Shown: positions 34,595 through 42,825, counted from the stretch's first letter. The stretch: 64,000 nt of DNA from Nocardioides alkalitolerans (GCA_038184435.1 CP116227.1:186001-250000), one strand, 5' to 3'. Numbers and translations are program-made. Notes: generated from the letters alone by a model not told the origin.

Positions 34595-34932
34595 CCTCCG
34601 CCGGCGGTGCCGGCGACGGCACTCCGATCCGCATGCTCCACGACCGCCTCCTCGTCGAGCTCGACCGCGAGGCGGGGGAGCGGCGCTCCTCGGGCGGCAT
34701 CGTGATCCCGGCGACCGCGGCCATGGGGGCGAAGCGCCTCGCCTGGTCCCGCGTCGTCGGCGTCGGTCCGCAGGTGCGCTCGGTCGAGGTCGAGGACCGG
34801 GTGCTCTTCGACCCGGACGACCGGGCCGAGGTCGAGGTGCACGGCGACACCTACGTCGTGCTGCGCGAGCGCGACGTCCACGCGGTGGCCGCGGGCCGGC
34901 TCGGCGACTCGGCCACGGGCCTCTACCTCTGA
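34591..34932 (+). CDS. GroES/Cpn10-like protein, not next to groEL
   Basis: The 113-residue protein has the Cpn10 fold signature: IRMLHDRLLVELDREAGERR, the mobile-loop region SSGGIVIPATA, then RVVGVGPQV, EDRVLFDP and HGDTYVVLRERDVHAV. The mobile-loop hydrophobic tripeptide (IVI) that binds GroEL is present. It is fused to no other domain and lies beside DUF3618 rather than groEL, so it is probably an accessory paralogue. Confidence 0.85.
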   Translation: MTSAGGAGDGTPIRMLHDRLLVELDREAGERRSSGGIVIPATAAMGAKRLAWSRVVGVGPQVRSVEVEDRVLFDPDDRAEVEVHGDTYVVLRERDVHAVAAGRLGDSATGLYL

Positions 34933-34966
34933 AACCGCTGAGGGTCCTGCCCCGGCGGCGCCACCG

Positions 34967-36451
34967 TCACCGTCGGCGCCACCACCGGCTCGCCTTGCCG
35001 TCGGGCCGGGACTCCCGCGCCTTCCGGGTGCGGACCTTCGTGCCGTCCTTGCCGTCGGCCGCGACGGCCTCCTCGCGGTAGTAGCCGCCGTAGTAGTAGC
35101 CGCCCGCCGCGTTGCGCCGCGGCACCCGGTTGAACACCACGCCCAGCACGCGACCGCGCACCGCGGTGAGGTTGCCCAGCGACGTCTCCAGCTCGGTGTC
35201 GACGGTGCTGCCGTAGGAGACGACGACGATCGCGCCGTCCGCCACGGTCGACAGCACGGCGGCGTCGGTCACGGGCAGCAGCGGCGGGGCGTCGAGGACG
35301 ACGAGCGCCGACTCTGCCATCTGCTTGAGCAAGTTGCGCATCGACTGCGAGCCCAGCATCTCGCTGGGGTTGGGCGGCACGCCACCGGCGGCGAGCACCT
35401 GGAAACCGGGCACGGCGGGGTGGTCCTGCAGCACGTCGTCGAGCTCGGCCCGCCCGATGAGCACGTCGGTGAGGCCCGCGCCCTCGACGAGCCCGAGCGT
35501 GGGCGCGACCACGGGGCGACGGAGGTCGGCGTCCACGAGGATGACCGGCTGGCCCGACGTCGCGATCGCGGCGGCGAGGTTGGTCGACACCGTCGACTTG
35601 CCGTCCGACTGCCGCGAGCTCGTCACGACGATGATCCGTGGCGGGTTGTCGATGTCCATGTAGGACAGGTTGGTGCGCAGCTTGCGGAAGGCCTCGCCCG
35701 CGATGAAGGCCGCGTTCTGCTCCGTCTCCGTGACGGCCAGGTCGGCCGGCTCGCCCCGCTCGTGCTCCAGGGCCCTGGTGGCCGGGATGGCGCCGATGAC
35801 GGCCACGCCGAACTTCTTCTCGATCTCCTGCGCCGTGCGGAGGCGACGGTCGAGCTGGGACCGCACCGCGGCGTACGCGACGCCGAGGAGGAGACCCAGG
35901 ACGAGGCCGATGCCGCCGTCGCGCGCCGGCACGGGGGAGATCGGCCGGTTCGGCAGGGCTGCACCCTCGACGGGACGCACGACGAGGCCCGTGTTGCCGG
36001 CGACGTCGTCCGGGTTCTGGATCTCGTCGATCTCGTCGGCCAGTGCCTGGACCCAGGCGTCCGCGAGGTCACGGGCGGCCTGGGGGTCACCGGCCTGCGC
36101 CGTGATGCGGATGAGGGACGTGTCGACGGGCTGCTCGACCGAGATGCGTCCGATGAGCGCCTGGGGCGAGGAGTCGAGGCCGAGGGTCGTGATGGCGCGC
36201 TCCGCGACGGGGCGGCTGCCGGCGACCTCGACGAAGGACTTCGCCTGCGACTTCGCCAGCGAGTCGGCGACCGACTGCCCCGCGATGGACGGATCGGGGT
36301 TGGCCGAGGTGACGAGACCGGTCGCGTTGGCCGCGTAGACCGACGGCTGGCTCAGCGAGTAGGCCAACGCCAGCACGAGGCACGCGACGACGATGACCCC
36401 GGCGCCGAGCCAGTGGTTGCGCAGCGCTCGCAGGTAGTCGCTGAGGGACAT
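34967..36451 (-). CDS. Chain-length determinant/bacterial tyrosine kinase
   Basis: The 494-residue protein combines a Wzz domain (residues ~1-200, with membrane helices near 15-35 and 178-198 and the PNRPISPVPARD motif) and a BY-kinase domain. Kinase motifs are Walker A SRQSDGKSTVSTNLA, Walker A' VILVDADLRRP and Walker B ALVVLDAPPLLP. The C-terminus has a Tyr cluster, GGYYYGGYYREE, for autophosphorylation. It should control polysaccharide chain length and export. A low-MW tyrosine phosphatase is encoded divergently 86 bp away, the natural antagonist. No glycosyltransferases are in the window. Confidence 0.93.
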   Translation of the reverse strand: MSLSDYLRALRNHWLGAGVIVVACLVLALAYSLSQPSVYAANATGLVTSANPDPSIAGQSVADSLAKSQAKSFVEVAGSRPVAERAITTLGLDSSPQALIGRISVEQPVDTSLIRITAQAGDPQAARDLADAWVQALADEIDEIQNPDDVAGNTGLVVRPVEGAALPNRPISPVPARDGGIGLVLGLLLGVAYAAVRSQLDRRLRTAQEIEKKFGVAVIGAIPATRALEHERGEPADLAVTETEQNAAFIAGEAFRKLRTNLSYMDIDNPPRIIVVTSSRQSDGKSTVSTNLAAAIATSGQPVILVDADLRRPVVAPTLGLVEGAGLTDVLIGRAELDDVLQDHPAVPGFQVLAAGGVPPNPSEMLGSQSMRNLLKQMAESALVVLDAPPLLPVTDAAVLSTVADGAIVVVSYGSTVDTELETSLGNLTAVRGRVLGVVFNRVPRRNAAGGYYYGGYYREEAVAADGKDGTKVRTRKARESRPDGKASRWWRRR

Positions 36452-36481
36452 GGGGTCCTTCCATCGGGAGGGTCTCGCGCC

Positions 36482-36509
36482 TCACGGAATGCGGCTTTCG
36501 GCTCCGTGA
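36482..36509. promoter_or_regulatory. Inverted repeat between tyrosine kinase and phosphatase genes
   Basis: TCACGGA and TCCGTGA are perfect inverses 14 bases apart in the 86-bp divergent intergenic region. They could be one operator governing both genes. No regulator is assigned. Confidence 0.3.
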
Positions 36510-36537
36510 CCCCGCGGTCTCGTGGGAGCCTGAGCCC

Positions 36538-37119
36538 GTGAGGATCCTCATCGTATGCGTCGGCAACGTCTGTCGTTCGCCTCTTGGAGAACGTCTCCTC
36601 CGCCTCGCGCTGGCCGACGAGGTGGCTGCCGGCCTCGTCGAGGTGACGAGCGCCGGCACGGGAGCGCTGGAGGGTCGGGCCATGGAGCCGGACGCCGCCG
36701 CCGAGCTCGTCCGCCTCGGCGGGTCGGCCGAGGGGTTCGTCGCCCGCGCGGTCACCGACGAGATGCTCCGGACCTCCGACCTCGTGCTCACGGCCACCAC
36801 CGAGGTGCGCAAGCAGGTCGTCGGCATCACCCCCGCGGTGCTGCACCGCACCTTCACCCTCAAGGAGCTCGCGCTCGTCGTCGAGGAGGAGGCGCAGCAC
36901 GTGCAGGTGCTGCCCGACGTGCGGCGCGCGATGCGCGCCCTGTCGGCCCGCCGCGGGGCCGTCTCCCGCAACGACCTCGACGTGCCGGACCCCATGGGGC
37001 GGGACGCGGCGCGCCACCGCGAGGCGGCCGACCAGATCGCCGCCGCGGTCGACGTGCTCGCCCCGCTCGTCGCCGTGCTCGTGGAGGAGCGTCAGGCGGC
37101 CGGGGCAGGGGAGGCGTGA
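36538..37119 (+). CDS. Low-molecular-weight protein-tyrosine phosphatase
   Basis: The 193-residue protein starts MRILIVCVGNVCRSPLGERLL, containing the C-x5-R-S active-site loop. The general-acid Asp is in DVPDPMGRD, the DP motif of this family. It is longer than the usual ~150 residues, mainly through a central insert and a C-terminal tail. Likely substrate: the C-terminal tyrosines of the divergent BY-kinase. GTG start with GGGAG upstream. Confidence 0.92.
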   Translation: MRILIVCVGNVCRSPLGERLLRLALADEVAAGLVEVTSAGTGALEGRAMEPDAAAELVRLGGSAEGFVARAVTDEMLRTSDLVLTATTEVRKQVVGITPAVLHRTFTLKELALVVEEEAQHVQVLPDVRRAMRALSARRGAVSRNDLDVPDPMGRDAARHREAADQIAAAVDVLAPLVAVLVEERQAAGAGEA

Positions 37120-37139
37120 GGGCCGCGTCCCGGCGCGCC

Positions 37140-37415
37140 TCAGGTCAGCAGGACCAGCCCGCGCTCGGCCAGCTCGCCGAGGAAGGGCAGCACGTCGCCG
37201 CGCACCTGGGCGGCGGCCGCGCCGTACTCGGTGGCGAGGAGCAGCACCAGCGCGCCCAGGGTCATCGGCCGCTCGAGGCTCTCCCAGACGGACACGCCGA
37301 CGGGGTTGAGCTCGAGGTACTCGCCCCGCTCGTCGAGCAGCACCATCGTGTCCCCGGTGCTGGTGCCGAGGGCCGACGGGTTGCGGGTGAGCGTGGTCGT
37401 GTCGTCGATGCGCAC
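37140..37415 (-). CDS. PqqD-like (RRE-fold) protein
   Basis: The 91-residue protein matches the PqqD family: TMVLLDERGEYLELNPVGVSVWESL, then helices with TLGALVLLLATEYG and a C-terminal LPFLGELAERGLVLL. PqqD proteins bind leader peptides for peptide-modifying enzymes, but many actinobacterial copies sit in polysaccharide loci with HPr-kinase-like partners. GTG start at 37415, only 14 bases from the divergent HPr-kinase-like start, leaving almost no room for separate leaders. Confidence 0.8.
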   Translation of the reverse strand: MRIDDTTTLTRNPSALGTSTGDTMVLLDERGEYLELNPVGVSVWESLERPMTLGALVLLLATEYGAAAAQVRGDVLPFLGELAERGLVLLT

Positions 37416-37429
37416 GGGGTGATGGTGCC

Positions 37430-38266
37430 ATGAGCCGGGAGGGCCGGGAGCCGGACGAGGGGACGCTCGTGCCCGTCCACGGGCTCGGCGCGGTGGTGAC
37501 GCTGCGGCTGCGCGGGACCGAGCGCGCCACGCTGGTCGACACCGTCCGCGCGGCCTGGGAGCGCTGCCTCGCCCCCGTCCCCGAGGCGGTCGACGGCGGC
37601 ACCCTCGACGTCGTGCTCGACGCGCCGGACGCCGATCCCGCCGACCGCCACGCCGCGATCGCGGCGGGTGCGGTGGCCGGCACGACGCTCGCCGACGTGA
37701 TGCACCAGCTCTCGCCCGCGGTGACGCTGCGGCTCATCGAGTCTCGGGCGGGCTCGCTGATGATGCTCCACGCCTGCGCCCTGGCCCACCCGACGACGGG
37801 ACGCACGGCGGTGCTCGTGGCGCCGTCGGGCACGGGCAAGACGACGCTCGCGCGCACGCTGGGCACCACGTTCGGCTACCTCACCGACGAGACGGCCGGC
37901 ATCGACGCGTCCGGCCGGCTGGTGCCCTACCCCAAGCCGCTGTCGGTGATCCCGGTGCCCGGGGAGCCGGTGAAGGACCAGCTGTCGCCCGCCGCCTGCG
38001 GCCTCGCCCCGGTGCCGGCCGACCCCCGTCTCGGGGCGGTCGTCCTCCTCGAGCGGTCCCCCGACGGCCCGGAGGTGCCCGAGGTGACGTCCGAGCCGAC
38101 GGTGCAGGCACTGGCGACGCTGGCAGGACAGACGTCGTACCTCACCCGGGTCGAGCGCCCGCTCCACGCCCTGGCCGCCACGATCGAGCAGGGCGGAGGG
38201 CTGCGGCGGGTGCGCTACCGCGAGTCCGCGAGCCTCGCCCCCCTCCTCGAGGAGTGGCTGGCGTGA
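37430..38266 (+). CDS. HPr-kinase-like P-loop protein
   Basis: The 278-residue protein has a divergent N-terminal region and, from ~residue 100, an HPr(Ser)-kinase/PEP-carboxykinase-like domain: SLMMLHACALAH, Walker A APSGTGKTTLARTLG (131 onward), then YLTDETAGID (Walker B-like Asp-Glu). The true HPr kinase signature is missing, so the substrate is unlikely to be HPr. Relatives occur beside PqqD-like proteins, including in lasso-peptide clusters where they phosphorylate the precursor. No precursor, cyclase or protease is seen here. It overlaps the next PqqD-like gene by four bases. Confidence 0.75.
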   Translation: MSREGREPDEGTLVPVHGLGAVVTLRLRGTERATLVDTVRAAWERCLAPVPEAVDGGTLDVVLDAPDADPADRHAAIAAGAVAGTTLADVMHQLSPAVTLRLIESRAGSLMMLHACALAHPTTGRTAVLVAPSGTGKTTLARTLGTTFGYLTDETAGIDASGRLVPYPKPLSVIPVPGEPVKDQLSPAACGLAPVPADPRLGAVVLLERSPDGPEVPEVTSEPTVQALATLAGQTSYLTRVERPLHALAATIEQGGGLRRVRYRESASLAPLLEEWLA

Positions 38267-38592
38267 GCGGGCTGCGGGTGCGCCGGGCGCCGGTGGCGGA
38301 CTGGTACGTCGAGGGGGAGGAGTCCGCCGTCATGGTGGGCGCCACCGTGGTGGTGCTGTCGGCGCTCGCCACGGCGGTGCTCGAGATCCTCGACGCCGAG
38401 CGGACCGCCGACGAGGGCTGGGTCGCCGACGAGGGCTGGGTCGCCGCCACCGTCGTCACGGCCGGGCTGGTGGAGCGCTTCGGGGAGCCCGAGGGGCTCG
38501 ACGTGCACGCCACGACCGCCGGCGTCCTGGCCGACCTCGCCGAGCAGCGGGTGGTGGAGACGGAGCAGTCGTCGGGACCGGCCGCGGGTTGA
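38263..38592 (+). CDS. Second PqqD-like protein
   Basis: The 109-residue protein has a PqqD-type pattern: VVVLSALATAVLEILDAE, then LVERFGEPEGLDVHATTAGV and LADLAEQRVVE. It is longer than the first PqqD-like protein, partly from an in-frame 18-base duplication giving DEGWVA twice. GTG at 38263 overlaps the HPr-kinase-like stop; an in-frame GTG at 38254 would add three residues. It may be the leader- or partner-binding subunit of the kinase. Confidence 0.7.
   Translation: MSGLRVRRAPVADWYVEGEESAVMVGATVVVLSALATAVLEILDAERTADEGWVADEGWVAATVVTAGLVERFGEPEGLDVHATTAGVLADLAEQRVVETEQSSGPAAG
38407..38442 (+). repeat. Two tandem 18-bp copies inside the second PqqD-like gene
   Basis: GCCGACGAGGGCTGGGTC occurs twice in a row, adding six residues without breaking the frame. 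It is a recent-looking slippage duplication at a predicted loop between helices. Confidence 0.85.
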
Positions 38593-38614
38593 CCCCGGTG
38601 GGAGGCTGGAGATC

Positions 38615-39478
38615 ATGAGCGACCACGTCTCCGCAGCAGCATCCGGCCACTTCCGCATCGGGGGCGAGCTCCCCGTCGTCCGCCTGGGATACGGCGCGAT
38701 GCAGATCACCGGCGAGGGGGTCTGGGGCTGGCCCGACGACCGCGAGGGCGCGATCGCCGTGCTGCGCCGGGCCGTCGAGCTGGGCGTGACCTTCATCGAC
38801 ACCGCCGACTCCTACGGCCCGACCGTCTCCGAGGAGCTCATCGCCGAGGCGCTGCGGCCCTACGCCGACGACCTCGTCATCGCCACCAAGGCCGGCCTGG
38901 TGCGCACCGGTCCGGCCCAGTGGGTCCCGGTCGGCCACCCGGCGTACCTGCGTCAGCAGGCCGAGCTGAGCCTCCGCCGTCTCGGCGTCGAGGCCATCGA
39001 CCTCTTCCAGCTGCACCGCGTCGACCCCGCCTTCCCGCTCGAGGACCAGGTGGGCGAGCTGAAGAAGCTGCAGGAGGAGGGCAAGGTGCGCCACATCGGG
39101 CTCTCGGAGGTCTCCCTGGCCCAGCTGCAGGAGGCGCGGGAGGTGGCCGAGATCGCGACGGTGCAGAACCTCTTCAACCTGGTGAAGCGCGACGCGGAGC
39201 CGCTGCTCGACTACTGCGACGCCGAGGGCATCGGCTTCATCCCGTGGTTCCCGCTGGCGACCGGCGAGCTCGCCGGGGCGGACGGCCCGCTGGCCCAGGC
39301 GTCCCGCGACCACGGCGCCGAGCCGTCGCAGCTGGCGCTCGCCTGGCTGCTGCGCCGCTCGCCCGTCGTGCTGCCCATCCCCGGCACCAAGACCGTGGCG
39401 CACCTCGAGACCAACGTCGCGGCGGCGGGCATCGAGCTCAGCGACGAGGAGTACGCGGCCCTCGACGCCGTCCGCTGA
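38615..39478 (+). CDS. Aldo/keto reductase
   Basis: The 287-residue protein has the AKR tetrad: Asp and Tyr in FIDTADSYG, Lys in VIATKAGL and His in LFQLHRVD. NADPH-binding residues are expected in LPIPGTKTVAHLETNV. Its closest style is the YajO/oxidoreductase group without strong substrate hints. ATG at 38615 has GGAGG about ten bases upstream. The LLM flavoprotein gene follows 17 bases later. Confidence 0.92.
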   Translation: MSDHVSAAASGHFRIGGELPVVRLGYGAMQITGEGVWGWPDDREGAIAVLRRAVELGVTFIDTADSYGPTVSEELIAEALRPYADDLVIATKAGLVRTGPAQWVPVGHPAYLRQQAELSLRRLGVEAIDLFQLHRVDPAFPLEDQVGELKKLQEEGKVRHIGLSEVSLAQLQEAREVAEIATVQNLFNLVKRDAEPLLDYCDAEGIGFIPWFPLATGELAGADGPLAQASRDHGAEPSQLALAWLLRRSPVVLPIPGTKTVAHLETNVAAAGIELSDEEYAALDAVR

Positions 39479-39495
39479 GCCTGGCCGACCCTGCG

Positions 39496-40536
39496 ATGAC
39501 ACGACCGCTGCGCCGTCTCGGCTTCCTCACCATCGGGCTGTTCGACCCCGACGAGCCCCGCGCGGGGCACGAGACGACCCTCCGCATCATCGAGCTCGGC
39601 GAGCGGCTCGGTTTCGACAGCGCCTACGTGCGCCACCGCCACCTGCAGCACGGCATCTCCTCGCCGCTCACGTTCCTGGCCGCGGCCAGCCAGCGCACGA
39701 GCCGCATCGACCTCGGCACGGCGGTCGTGCCCCTGGGCTGGGAGAACCCGCTGCGGATGGCCGAGGACCTGGCGACCGTCGACGTCCTGTCGGGCGGTCG
39801 GCTGCAGCCGGGCATCAGCGTCGGCCCGCCGATGCAGTGGGAGCACGTGCGCGACGCGCTCTACCCCGACACCGCGGACGCGGAGGACTTCTCCTACGCA
39901 CGGGTCGAACGGCTCCTGCGCCACCTCCGCGGCGAGCCGGCGAGCACGTTCAGCGGGCAGCAGGGGATCGAGGTGTTCTCCGAGCGCGTGCAGCCGCACG
40001 CGGCCGGTCTCGCGGAGCGGGTCTGGTACGGCGCGGGCTCCGTCCGCTCCGCCACGTGGGCCGGCCGGCAGGGCCTGGGCCTGCTGAGCAGCAGCGTCGT
40101 GAAGCACGAGGGCGAGCCGGGGGAGCCCGTCGACTTCGCCCGCGCCCAGCGCGCCCAGATGGACGCGTTCCTGGCCGCCCACCCGGACCCCGGGACCGCC
40201 CGCCTGTCGCAGGGGCTGGTGGTCGTGCCGACCGACAGCGCGTCCGCCGACCAGCGGCGTCGCTACGAGCAGTACGCCGCGGAGCGGCTGCCCCGCACCA
40301 CGGAGCCCCAAGGGCCGGCGCGCCTGCTCTTCGCCCCCGACCTCGTCGGCACCTCGGAGCAGATCGCCGAGCAGCTCCAGGCGCACGCGGGCTTCCAGGC
40401 CGTCGACGAGGTCGTCTTCGCGCTGCCCTTCTCGTTCGAGCACGACGACTACGTGCAGATCCTCACCGACATCGCCGAACGCCTGGCGCCCGCCCTGGGA
40501 TGGGCGGGCCCGGCCGGCGACGGGGCCTCTCCGTGA
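39496..40536 (+). CDS. LLM-class flavin-dependent oxidoreductase
   Basis: The 346-residue TIM-barrel protein begins LGFLTIGLFDPDEP and contains the luciferase-like segments RLGFDSAYVRHRHLQHG, RIDLGTAVVPLGWENPLRMAEDLATVD, LSGGRLQPGISVG and YARVERLLRHL. Such enzymes use reduced flavin (FMNH2 or F420) to oxidise varied substrates. The substrate cannot be predicted. It overlaps the YbaK-like gene by four bases. Confidence 0.9.
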   Translation: MTRPLRRLGFLTIGLFDPDEPRAGHETTLRIIELGERLGFDSAYVRHRHLQHGISSPLTFLAAASQRTSRIDLGTAVVPLGWENPLRMAEDLATVDVLSGGRLQPGISVGPPMQWEHVRDALYPDTADAEDFSYARVERLLRHLRGEPASTFSGQQGIEVFSERVQPHAAGLAERVWYGAGSVRSATWAGRQGLGLLSSSVVKHEGEPGEPVDFARAQRAQMDAFLAAHPDPGTARLSQGLVVVPTDSASADQRRRYEQYAAERLPRTTEPQGPARLLFAPDLVGTSEQIAEQLQAHAGFQAVDEVVFALPFSFEHDDYVQILTDIAERLAPALGWAGPAGDGASP

Positions 40537-41006
40537 GCGAGGAGCGAGCGGTCGCGGCCGCGCGGGCCCTCGGCGTACCCGTCGCGGTGACGCGGCACGG
40601 GCCCGTCGGCTCGCTGGAGGAGGCGGCGGCCGCGCGCGGCGTCGCGCCCGAGCGGCTCGTCAAGACGCTGGTGGTACGGCGCGGGGAGGACGACCACCTG
40701 CTGGTGCTGGTGCCGGGGGACCGCACGATCAGCTGGCCGCGGCTCCGCGCCCTGCTCGGGGTCTCACGCCTCTCGATGCCGTCGGCCGAGGACGCGCAGC
40801 GGGCCACGGGCTACGCCCGCGGCACGATCACGCCGTTCGGGGCGACCCCGGGACCGCGGGGTCCCTGGCCCGTCGTCGCCGACAGCCGGGTCACCGGCAC
40901 GATCTCGATCGGCGGCGGCGACCACGGCGTCGGGCTGACGGTGGAGGCGGAGGCGCTGCTCGCGGCGTACGACGCGGTCGTCGCCGACGTCACCGACCCC
41001 GCCTGA
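40533..41006 (+). CDS. YbaK/EbsC-family aminoacyl-tRNA deacylase
   Basis: The 157-residue protein has the YbaK/ProX editing fold: LVKTLVVRRGEDDHLLVLVPGDR with the conserved catalytic-type Lys, ATGYARGTITPFG (the GxxxGxxxPFG motif) and TISIGGGDHGVGLTV. These proteins clear mischarged tRNA (for example Cys-tRNA-Pro). GTG start in the end of the LLM gene. It is convergent with the DsbA-like gene, with only two bases between stops. Confidence 0.9.
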   Translation: MSEERAVAAARALGVPVAVTRHGPVGSLEEAAAARGVAPERLVKTLVVRRGEDDHLLVLVPGDRTISWPRLRALLGVSRLSMPSAEDAQRATGYARGTITPFGATPGPRGPWPVVADSRVTGTISIGGGDHGVGLTVEAEALLAAYDAVVADVTDPA

Positions 41007-41008
41007 GG

Positions 41009-41845
41009 TCAGGAGACCTGGTCCAGGATGTTCTGGGTGATCTCGTCGATGCTGGCGCCGCCCACCTGCTGACCGTCCACGAGCACGGTCGGGGTGCCCT
41101 GCACGCCGTTGTCGGCGGCGGCGGTGCCGGCCTCCTCGACCCAGTCCTCGAAGGCGAGGCCCTCGATGCCGGGGCGCACGGCGTCCTCGTCGGCACCGGC
41201 GACGACCGCCTGGTCCACCAGCCAGTCGTCGTCGGGGAACGGGCCGCTCTCGGAGGGCTGCTGGTCGTAGAGCAGGTCGTGGAACGTCTTGGCGGCATCG
41301 GGGCCGGCAGCGTCCATGACGACCGCCATCGCGTTGGCGGCGCGGAGCGAGTAGTCGCTGATCCGGCCCAGCAGGTTGAAGACGCGGTACTCGACGACGA
41401 CGTCGCCGGCGTCGACCAGCCGGGTCAGCTCGTCGCTGCTCGCGGCCTCGAGGGCACCGCAGAAGGGGCAGAGGAAGTCCTCGTAGATCACCACGCGGTG
41501 GTCGGCGCCCGGGTCGCCGAAGGCGAACCCGTAGTCCGAGGTCACCTCGCCCGTCAGGTTGACGCTGTCACCGCTGCCGGGGGCGGCGGCGGACCCGCCG
41601 TCGGACCCGCCGTCCGTGGCGCTGCTGCGACCCGTGCCCGGGGCGTCGGCCTCGCCGGTCCCGTCGTCGTCACCGCCGGTGAAGACGAGCACGCCGATGA
41701 TGACCGCCGCGACGGCGACGATGACGCCGCCCACGATCAGCCACTCCCGAAGGCGCTCCTTGCGTTGCGCCTCGCGCTGGGCGCGGGCGGCGACCTCCGC
41801 CCGGGTCGACTTCGGACCGTCCGGCTTGCCGGGCGCCTGGGCCAT
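41009..41845 (-). CDS. Membrane-anchored DsbA-like thiol-disulfide protein
   Basis: The 278-residue protein has a charged N-terminal cytoplasmic segment, one membrane helix (~35-56, WLIVGGVIVAVAAVIIGVLV), a Gly/Ser/Asp-rich linker and an external thioredoxin-fold domain. The active site is Cys126-Pro-Phe-Cys129 in YEDFLCPFCGALE, and the cis-Pro loop is GVQGTPTVLVDG. It resembles mycobacterial DsbA-like/BdbD proteins that oxidise or isomerise exported protein disulfides. ATG at 41845; divergent from orn. Confidence 0.92.
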   Translation of the reverse strand: MAQAPGKPDGPKSTRAEVAARAQREAQRKERLREWLIVGGVIVAVAAVIIGVLVFTGGDDDGTGEADAPGTGRSSATDGGSDGGSAAAPGSGDSVNLTGEVTSDYGFAFGDPGADHRVVIYEDFLCPFCGALEAASSDELTRLVDAGDVVVEYRVFNLLGRISDYSLRAANAMAVVMDAAGPDAAKTFHDLLYDQQPSESGPFPDDDWLVDQAVVAGADEDAVRPGIEGLAFEDWVEEAGTAAADNGVQGTPTVLVDGQQVGGASIDEITQNILDQVS

Positions 41846-41992
41846 GCGTCCACGCCTCACTTCTCGGGATGCTGGGGATCGTTGCTGCCTCCCGAGGTTA
41901 GGCAGGGTTCCTGAACCCATCCTGAGCCGACCGGCCGCACCCGCCCGCAGCACCGGCGGGACGGGTCCGCGGGCGGGAGCCGGACCGGGGCG

Positions 41993-41998
41993 TAGGCT
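41993..41998 (+). promoter_or_regulatory. Leaderless -10 element of orn
   Basis: TAGGCT lies eight bases before the orn GTG at 42007. Confidence 0.4.
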
Positions 41999-42006
41999 GC
42001 GACGTC

Positions 42007-42660
42007 GTGACGGACCGACTGGTGTGGATCGACTGCGAGATGACCGGCCTCGACCTGGGCGCGGACGCGCTGATCGAGGTGGCCGCGCTGGTCACGGACT
42101 TCGAGCTCAACGTGCTGGGTGACGGGGTGGACCTCATCATCAAGCCCGAGCCGGAGGCGCTCGCGCAGATGGGCGACTTCGTGCGCGACATGCACGAGAA
42201 GTCGGGCCTGCTCGCGCAGCTCGACACGGGCATGACCCTGGCCGAGGCGGAGGCCGAGGTGCTGGCCTACGTGCGGAGCCACTGCCCCGACGGCAGCCGC
42301 CCCCCGCTCGCCGGCAACACGGTCGCCACGGACCGCTCGTTCCTCGCGCGGGACATGGTGGAGCTCGAGGGCTTCCTCCACTACCGCATCGTCGACGTCT
42401 CCTCGATCAAGGAGCTCTCGCGCCGCTGGTTCCCGCGGGCCTACTACCAGGCGCCGAAGAAGCGCGGCAACCACCGCGCGCTCGCCGACATCCAGGAGAG
42501 CATCGAGGAGCTGCGCTACTACCGGGAGGCCGTCTTCGTCCCGTCGCCCGGTCCGAGCTCGGCGCAGGCCGGCGAGATCGCCCGCCGTCACGGCGGTGCA
42601 CTGACCGGGATCGGGGCTCCGGAGCCCGCATCCGACCCGGGTGGTCAGAGCACCCCCTGA
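42007..42660 (+). CDS. orn: Oligoribonuclease
   Basis: The 217-residue DEDDh exonuclease degrades 2-5 nt RNA (nanoRNA, pGpG). Exo I is WIDCEMTGLDLG (Asp9, Glu11), Exo II is GNTVATDRSFLARDM, and Exo III with its His is NHRALADIQESIEELRYYR. The C-terminal ~35 residues are a Pro/Ser/Ala/Gly-rich extension beyond the usual ~185. A tRNA-His gene follows 54 bases later in the same direction. Confidence 0.96.
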   Translation: MTDRLVWIDCEMTGLDLGADALIEVAALVTDFELNVLGDGVDLIIKPEPEALAQMGDFVRDMHEKSGLLAQLDTGMTLAEAEAEVLAYVRSHCPDGSRPPLAGNTVATDRSFLARDMVELEGFLHYRIVDVSSIKELSRRWFPRAYYQAPKKRGNHRALADIQESIEELRYYREAVFVPSPGPSSAQAGEIARRHGGALTGIGAPEPASDPGGQSTP

Positions 42661-42714
42661 GACCCGGTACACTTCTGCCCGGCCCGTCGCGATGAGAGTC
42701 GCGCACGAGGTCGT

Positions 42715-42788
42715 GGTGGGTATAGCTCAGCTGGTAGAGCGCCGCCTTGTGGTGGCGGATGTCGCGGGTTCGAGTCCCGTTACTCACC
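42715..42788 (+). tRNA. tRNA-His (anticodon GTG)
   Basis: Acceptor GTGGGTA pairs with TACTCAC (one G-T). The anticodon stem CCGCC/GGCGG encloses TTGTGGT, anticodon GTG. The extra G at -1 (42715) faces C73, as required for tRNA-His. CCA is not encoded. Confidence 0.96.
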
Positions 42789-42795
42789 CCAACGG

Positions 42796-42825
42796 AACGC
42801 GCGAGGCCCTCGGGCCTCGCGCGTT
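42796..42825. terminator. Bidirectional terminator after tRNA-His
   Basis: AACGCGCGAGGCC and GGCCTCGCGCGTT pair perfectly around CTCG, followed by CGTCGTTT. It separates the tRNA from the convergent sensor kinase gene. Confidence 0.7.
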
